From contig JAUIGV010000027.1 in NCBI GenBank assembly GCA_030432565.1, positions 1 to 64,000 on the forward strand: DNA of 64,000 nt, in the 5' to 3' direction. Positions 52,389 to 61,300 of the stretch are shown one piece after another. The stretch is from Verrucomicrobiia bacterium (lineage in GTDB: Bacteria > Verrucomicrobiota > Verrucomicrobiia > Verrucomicrobiales > Akkermansiaceae). Every line of letters starts with the position of its first letter. Position 1 is the first letter of the stretch. The notes below the pieces were generated by a model. The model saw only the letters and a list, made by a program, of their open reading frames with translations. It searched no databases and was not told where the DNA came from. Position numbers and translations under genes: made by a program.

Positions 52389-55300
52389 ATGAGTCACTTC
52401 CTCCCGCCCTTAGACAGGCTCGCCATCTTTTGGAATTCAAAGTGGTCGACCGGCCTAAGATCCAAGGGACGCATTTCACTCCTGCTCAGCATCCTTCTAC
52501 TTGCTTTTCAAACCCCGGCAGCCCTCGCCCAAGAAGACTCCGTTCCGGTTATTATTAGTTCTCTGGAATTACGTTCGCCTTCAAATCGTGTAATCAACTA
52601 TCAAATAGCGGCAAATGGAAATCCTGATGACTTTTCAGTCGACGAACTTCCGGGGTCGCTCACGCTTGATAGCCAAGCCGGCTTAATCTCGGGATTTGTC
52701 ACTACGCCCGGTGAATACACCATCGAGATCTCAGCCGAAAACAACCTTGGCACTGGGTCTGCGACCCTCACTCTGACCATTGTAGAGCCTGAATCAATCG
52801 GAGATCTCCGCATCCTTAGACTTGGCAACCGGAACTCAACGGTTGTTGCAACGAATAACCTCACTGGAGACGATCGGGCTGGAATCGCGGTAAGTTTTGA
52901 TAGGGTCGTGGTGACCGGAGACACCTCGACTGCATCCTACAGTCTCTCAAATCTCACAGAAGGCCGCTCTCTTGACGCTCGCTACGACTCCCTTTTCTCG
53001 GATTTTGCGACCGGTAAAGTCTTTGTCTTTGGGTTCGACGGAGTTTCTCATGATGGCGAAGGCACGACGATCAATCAACTGATTGAGATTGATCCGTCTT
53101 CGGGGCAACCAACAGGCTTGATAGTCCCGCTCTCATCTACGATTCCAGTCAGCCCAAACAGCGGTGTTTTCAGCGGAAATGGACGGGTCGTACTTCACAA
53201 TGGAGAGACAGTTTTCGACATCATTATTTCAACAGGTGAAGTTTCCTCCCTTGGACGAATGTCGCGCCCCGCGTGGTACGCGACCGAGGGATGGGCCAGC
53301 TGGGGAGTCGCAGAATCCTTCGGCAATCGAATCCATCTCGCTTATCGGGGAAGTGAAAATAGCGGCAATACCATTTACAGGACCCGGGTCCCGGATGGTT
53401 TGACCGAGCCGATCTCCAGCTTTTTCAACCTCGGGGATCTCGGATCGTGGACGATTTCACCTCTCACCAGTCGTTGGTATTTCCAGTATGAAGGGGGCAA
53501 TCAATTTGGTGGATCGAATGAAACACTGGGGTATGCAGAAGCCCTGATCGACCTCGGTGAACCGACCTTCGCTCCTGCCTTACAGCCCCCTTTCGAAGTG
53601 CGTTCATTCGTGACTAATTTCAGCTATCAAATCCAAGCTTCCGGATTCCCAACAAGCTTTAGCGCCTCAGGGTTGCCCCAAGGACTATCGCTGAACCCTA
53701 CAACCGGAGTGATATCTGGTAATCTATCCGAACCTGGCGAATATGAGTTCGAGATTTCGGCGACAAACAGCATCGGGACCTCGACCGAATCTCTGGCTCT
53801 CACGGTATTTGCAGCCCCAGCGAACCAAACCCTGCAAATTCGCGAGCTCGGAGAGACCGGCTCAAAGGTAGTCGATCACGATGCTCTGACGGGCGATGAT
53901 CGTGGTGGCATTGCCGTGGGGCTGGATCGCGTTCTGGTAACCGGAGACTCTTCGACAGCTTCCTATGATCTGTTCAATCTCGAATCCGGGGTAAGCCTGG
54001 GATTTCGATATGACTCTCTTTTCACCGATCTTTCCAATGGAACAGTCTTCACCATGGCAATGGATGGTGCACCTTACAATAGCAATGGACCAACGGTTAA
54101 TCAGTTTATCGAGGTAAATCCCGCCACAGGAGAATTGACTGATCTGGTGATACCACTGAGCGAAACGATCCGTATTAATTCAGGCGGAGGCATGTTTAGC
54201 GGAAACGGTCGTCTGGCGCTCTACACGAATGGAGAGGTCATCGATATTCAGATTGCCAGTGGTATCGTAGCATCCCGCACCCCCTTGGCGCGGCCTTCCT
54301 GGTATACGACGGAGAGTTGGGCAATCTGGGGAGTGGCTGAGTATTTTGGAGGACAACTCTATTTGGCTTATCGCGGTGGTGGCAACACCGCCAACGCTAT
54401 TTTAAGGACGCAGGTCTCCAACGGATTCACCGAGACGATCTCAACGTTTCAAAATCTCGGTGATCTGGGTTCGTGGACAGTTTCACCTTTCACCAACCGT
54501 TGGTATTTTCACCATGAAGGGGGCAACCAATTCGGAGGAACAAGGGAGACCCTGGGTTATGCCGATGCCGTGATTGATATTGGCGAACCCACCGAACCTC
54601 CTTTGATTCTGGTTAATGATTCATTCATCTCGCCGACAGGACGGAATTTGGAGATTCAAATCCGCGGAAGTGGCTCGCCAACAAGCTATGGCGCCAGCGA
54701 TCTCCCCGACGGACTCACGATCAATTCCTCAACCGGATTGATTACAGGCACGCCCACCACAGCCGGAATTTATAGCGTCGAAATCGCGGCCACCAACACT
54801 ATCGGGACCTCCACCACAATAGTGACCCTCAATGTGATTGAAGTTCCTATCGGGCAGACCCTGCGAATTCTGCAAATGAATGCAAGTGGAGCGCAAGCGG
54901 TCGAGACCACCCCTTTCTCTGGTGACGACCGGGCCGGAATCGCCGTCGGATTTGACCGGGTTCTTACCACCGGCGATTCGGCAACAGCAGGCCTCGATGC
55001 CGAAGACCTGGACGAGGCGTACTCACTTGGAACCCGATACGATGGGATCTTTTCTGATCTTGGGAGCGGGACGATCTACTCCTTTGCTTTGAACGGAGTT
55101 CCGCATCTCGATAGCAGCAGATCCATCAATCAATTGCTTGTCCTTGATCCGGTCAGCGGCAGTCCGACAGGTGCCGTAATCGACCTCAGCTCGGCGATTC
55201 CAGTGGTTAACAATTGCGGTGTCTTCAGTGGAGCCGGACGGGTTGTCATTCACAATGGAACCTTTGTCTTCGATATCGACATCGCGACGGGATTTGTAAC

Positions 55301-58300
55301 CGAGCTCGGATCAATGCCCCGCCCCAATTGGTTCACCTCCGAAGGTTGGGCAGTCTGGGGTGTCGCCGAGTTTTTCAATGACCAGCTTCACATCGCGTAC
55401 CGGGGAACAGGAGATAGCGCCAACTCCTTCGTAAGGACCCAGGTGCCCGATGGTCCAACGACAACAATCGCGACTTTTGACAATCTCGGTGACTTATCCT
55501 CCTGGTCGATTTCCCCGATTGCCAATCGCTGGTATTTCCAGCACGAAGGAACCAGTCAGTTTAGTAGCACCTTCAATGAGACGATAGGTTTTGCGGATGC
55601 CACGATTTCAATCGGTGCCTCAAACCGCCCACCCCAAATCTTTGCTCCTGCGGATATCCGCACTCTGACCGGTCGAGATCTTGAGATCAGGCTCCGGGCC
55701 AGCGGGTCTCCGACCGAGGTTGAAGTGACCGGACTACCGGACGGTCTTGACTTCGACTTCGCCACCGGCCTCATTTCCGGAAGCGCGACCACGGCCGGGA
55801 ACTATACCATCGAAGTTTCAGCGACCAACGCGATCGGGACCTCTAATGCCTCCATTGCAATTACTGTGATTGGCACGGTGCCACTGGGCGACTTCCGCAT
55901 TCGTGAATTAAGTGACACACGTTCAAAGGTCATTGATCACAATTCACTCACGGGAGATGACAGAGCCGGGATTGCCGTTTCTTTCGACCGGGTCTTTGTG
56001 ACAGGAGACAGCAGCACGGCATCTTATAATCTGGATGATCTTGGTAACGGCAACCGTCTGAACAGAATTGTGGACGGCCTTTGTTCGGATCTCGCAAACG
56101 GGCTCGTCTTCACACTGGCTCTCGACGGTGTTCCTCACACCAACGGGTCGACAGCCATCAACCAGTTGATCGAGTTGGACCCCGTCTCAGGAGATCCAAC
56201 CCCGAATGGAGTGATTAATTTGTCTCAAACGATTCCTGTAAGCAACATATCCGGAGTATTCAGCGGCGGAGGCAGAATCGTCATTCACAACGGTCAGGAT
56301 GTTTTCGAAATCCAGACAGCCACCGGAACAGTGAGAGCACTCGGGGCAATGACCCGACCAAATTGGGGTGGAACAGAGGGATGGGCGGCTTGGGGAGTCG
56401 CAGAATTTTTCGGTGGCCAACTCTATATTACCTATCGGGAAGCAGGGACCAATTCCATCACACGCGCCCGCGTCCCGGACGGCTTCACCGAAACTGTGGC
56501 CACCTTCAACAATCTCGGGCAGACCGGAAGCTGGACCGTCTCCCCTCTCACCAATCGTTGGTATTTCCATTACGAAGGAGGCGCTCAGTTTGGGGGGGGG
56601 AGCGAAACACTCGGGTATGCCGATGCCATCATTGAGATGGGTAATCCGACAGAACCACCCGTCTTTACGGAGCCCTTATCCTTCCGTGCGGTTGTCAACC
56701 AAGACGTGGATTTCCAGATCAGGGCATTAAGAACCCCCACCCGTTATTCCGCAACCGGGCTTCCCTCCGGACTCACAATCAATGAAGACACCGGCCGAAT
56801 TTCAGGCGCGGTGACGACAACTGGAGATTTCCAGGTAGAGGTATCGGCTACCAACATTGTCGGAACAACGAGCCAGACTTACTCGATCAATGTCGTCCAG
56901 ATCGATCCTCCTCGAAACCTGCGGATTCTTTCACTTGAGGACTCCGGAGTTGTTACCTCGGACGCAGTTGCCTTCATGGGCGATGATCGCGGTGGCATCG
57001 CCGTTTCTCCCGACCGGGTTCTGGTAACCGGTGACAGTTCAACAGCCTCTTTCAACCGTGAGGATCTGGACGACGGGAGGTTAACCAACTCGATTGTCGA
57101 CGGTCTTTTCTCCGACCTCAACTCAGGAGGAGTTTACACCTTTGGATTCGACGGGAGGCCTCACTCTTCGGGAGCCAGCACCATCAACGAGATCGCGGAA
57201 CTGGATCCCCAAACAGGTGTTGGAACCGGATTGATCATTCGCCTTTCCCAACCGATTTCAGTCTCATCAAGTGGATGCGGGATCTTTGCTGGTGCAGGCC
57301 GTGTTGTCATTCACAACAGATTCGAGGTCTTTGATATCGAGCTAGCTTCGGGCACCGTGACCAATCTTGGAGCCATGGCAATGCCACTTTGGTTCAATTC
57401 GGAATCATGGTCCGTCTGGGGCGTTGCTGAATTCTTTGGAAATAATCTCTACCTCGTCTACCGGGGAACCGGTGATAGTCAGAATTCATTCATTCGTAAC
57501 CAGGTTCCCGACGGCCCGACCGAAAAAATCATCACTTCTTTCACAAATCTGGGCTCCCTTTCAACATGGACTATCTCACCGCAAGACAACCGTTGGTATT
57601 TTCAATTCGAAGGAACCAATCAATTTGGAAGTGTGAGCCAAGGCATTGGGTATGCCGATGCCATTCTTGACTATGGCGCACCGACAGAGGTTCCGGCATT
57701 CCTCGGATCTCTCTCCCCCAAGGTATTAATTACCAACTTTAATTATCAAATCCAGGCAAGTGGATCACCCACTAGCTTCGGTGCAAGCGGTCTTCCGGAC
57801 GGTCTGATTCTCGACCCCACAAGCGGGTTGATCACCGGCAGTCCATCTGAGCCCGGCCGATTTCCGGTCGAGATTTCTGCCACCAACGCCATTGGCACCA
57901 GTTCCACTACGATCACCTTTGACATCTTTGAACTGACGCCGGCATCAGACCTCCGCATCGTTGAACTTGGCATCACTAACTCGCAGGTTATCGATCATGA
58001 CATCTTCAGCGGAGATGACCGGTCCGGTATTGCGGTCGGCAACAGTCGTGTTCTGGTCACAGGTGACTCCGCGACTTCTTCCCACAGCCTCTTAAATCTG
58101 ACTGGAGGCCGCTCGCTTGGCATCCGCTATGATTCACTTTGTTCAGATCTTGCCACAGGTGCTGTTTACACCCTTGCCCTGAATGGGGTGCCACATCTCA
58201 GAGGGGGGCCATCCTTCAATCAATTGCTGGAGATTGATCAATCTACCGGACGTTTGACCGGCGAGGAAATCAATTTTGATGAGGAAATTTCAGTCGCAAA

Positions 58301-61300
58301 CGGAAGCGGAATATTTAGCGGCATGGGGCGCGTCGTCGTTCACAATGGCGCGGAGGTCTATGACCTCCATATTGAAACTGAGACCGCAACCTTGGTCGGA
58401 AGCATGGATCGTCCCGAGTGGTATATCAGTGAAAGTTGGGCTACCTGGGGTGTTGCGGAGTTTTTCGATGGGAGGATCCATCTTGCTTACCGAAGCGCCG
58501 AAAGCGTTACTCGTAATTCTATTTTGAGAGCCAGGGTTCCAGACGGACTCACCGAATCAATTGCTGATTTCGACAACTTGGGCGACATGGCTTCCATGAC
58601 CGTTTCACCCCTGACCGGGAGATGGTATTTCCTCCATGAAGGATCGAGTCAGTTTGGTGGCGGAAGTGAAACGCTGGGATATGCCGATGCGATTCTAGAA
58701 ATCAGTGAACCCACTGAACTCCCACGAATTCTGACGCCGGACACCCTGCGAACCCTCTCCGGCGTGGCGATCCAAATTCCAGTCAGAGCCGGGGGATCCC
58801 CTTCCAGTTACGAGGTTGCCGATTTGCCGGAAGGCCTCACTTATGATGCAACTGCTGGTCTCATTACAGGTGCTCTCAATACTGCCGGAGAATACCAAAT
58901 TGACATCTCAGCAACCAACGTGATCGGGACTTCAAGCGCCACAATCACGATCACTGTTTTGCAAATACCCTCTTTTGCCAGTCTCCAAATTCGCGAGCTG
59001 CGCGCCACCGGATCACAGGTGATTGATCACAATGCTCTGACCGGAGATGATCGTGCTGGAATCGCGGTCGGATTTGACCGTGTCCTTGTCACCGGTGACT
59101 CCCGAACCGCTTCCTATGATCTTCAAGACCTCTCCGGAGGAGTCCGATTGAGCACCCGTTATGATTCGCTCTTTTCAGATCTCTCCACCGGAACAATCTT
59201 CACTCTTGGAAGTGATGGAGTTCCTCATCAAGCCGGAGGGATTATCAACGAGATCCATGAAATCGATCAATCAAATGGCGAATTAACCGGATTTACTATT
59301 CCTCTTACTCAATCGATCCCTACCAATTCAGGTGGTGGTGGAGTATTCAGTGGAGCGGGTCGCGTTGTGGTTTTCACCCAAGGAGAGGTTTTTGACATTC
59401 ACATCGCCACAGGAATTGTTGTGCCTCGAGGCTCCATGCCAACCCCTAATTGGTATGGCACTGAAGGCTGGGCCGTTTGGGGAGTGGCCGAATCGTTCGA
59501 TAATCAACTTTATCTGACATACCGTTCCCGTGGGGTCGATCCCTTCGGACAGCAAGATCCCAATCTCATCGTCCGTTCTCGCGTGCCGGACGGGGCGACC
59601 GAAGTCGTCGCATCTTTCGCCAACCTCGGTGACCTCGGAACCTGGACGATTTCGCCCATCACCAACCGTTGGTATTTCCACCACGAGGGTGGTAATGAGT
59701 TTGGAGGGTCAAGCGAAACGCTGGGATATGCTGATGCCGTAATCGAAATCGGAGAGTCAAATGATCCCCCTCGTATCTTCGTAGTCGAATCACAGCGAGT
59801 GGTTTCCAGCGGTAATATTGAGATTCCTATCCGTATCAGCGGGAATCCCACGGGTGTTGAAGTCACAGGATTACCCGAGGGTCTGACCTTTAGTTCCTCG
59901 ACCGGATTAATCTCGGGCTCAGCAACGGAGCCGGGCACCTACCAAATTGAAGTCTCGGCAACCAATTCCAATGGGACCACCTCGGCTTCATTCCAATTAG
60001 ACGTCTTCGAACTTCCTCCTGTGGGAGAATTGCAGATTCGTGAACTCAGATCGACCGGCTCAAATGTCATCGATCACAACTCGCTCACCGGGGATGATCG
60101 AGCTGGTATTGCCGTCGGCGTCGACCGGGTTCTGGTCACAGGTGACTCAGCGACGGCTTCCTATGGTCTTAACAATCTGGATAACGGAGTGTCACTCGGG
60201 ACCCGCTATGACTCCCTGTTCTCAGATCTCTCAACCGGGCTAATCTTCACGCTCGCGATCGATGGCACGCCTCATACCATTGGCGACCAGAGTGTGAACC
60301 AACTCATTGAGATTGATCCCAATACCGGACAACTGACAGACTTTGTCATTTCCCTCAGCGAATCAGTCCCGCTCACAAGCTCGGGCGCCGGAGTCTTTAG
60401 CGGAGCCGGTCGGGTCGTTATTCATAATGGGACCGAAGTATTTGATATCCTGATCGCTACCGGAACAGTCAGACCTCAAGGGGCCATGCAGCGACCCAAT
60501 TGGTATGGCACTGAAAGTTGGGCGGTCTGGGGTGTTGCTGAATTCTTCAATGGTCAGCTTTACATTGCGTATCGTGGCGGCGGGGCCGACGGGAATAGCT
60601 TTCTCCGTGCAAGTGTTCCGGATGGAATCACTGAGACGATCTCAACCTTCACCAGCCTTGGCGACCTAGGAACCTGGACGGTTTCACCGCTTACCAATCG
60701 TTGGTATTTCCACAACGAAGGATCCAATCAGTTCGGAGGGTCCAGCGAAACACTCGGTTATGCCGATGCGGTGATTGACCTCAACATCCCGTCCCGACCT
60801 CCTTTCTTCGTGAGTAGCGATCCGATTAAAACGATCGCCGGGCAGAATTTCAGTTTTCAGGTCAGAGCACTCGGAAACCCCACAAGCTTCAGCGTCGACA
60901 CCCTGCCGATCGGATTGGGCTATAACCCAACCACCGGATTATTTTCGGGATCGATTGCCAACCCCGGTGTCTATTCGATCGAAATCAGCGCTGAAAATGA
61001 GTTCGGAATCTCGACCCAAACTATCGAGATCATTGCACCAAGTCTTGATGGTAAGAGGATTGCTCTCTTCGCTAACGAAACCTACGTTGACCTAGAGCAA
61101 GAAGCCGCCAGCGTTCGAAATTCACTGCTCTCTCTCGGATTCGAAGTGGTCTCCTTTACCGGCATCACGGCGGCAGATTGGGAAGCAGCATTTGCGGCTG
61201 ACATCGTCATTATTCCCGAGCTTGAGAAATCACTGCTGGACCTCTCCTCAGATGCCCGCAGCGCAATCAATGATCAATTGGCGGTCGGCAAAGTCCTCAT

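Noticed and set aside
52543-60797. Tandem repeats as a CRISPR array or mobile element
   Set aside because: The period is about 1.03 kb, all in one reading frame of a single gene, with no spacers, terminal inverted repeats or transposase.
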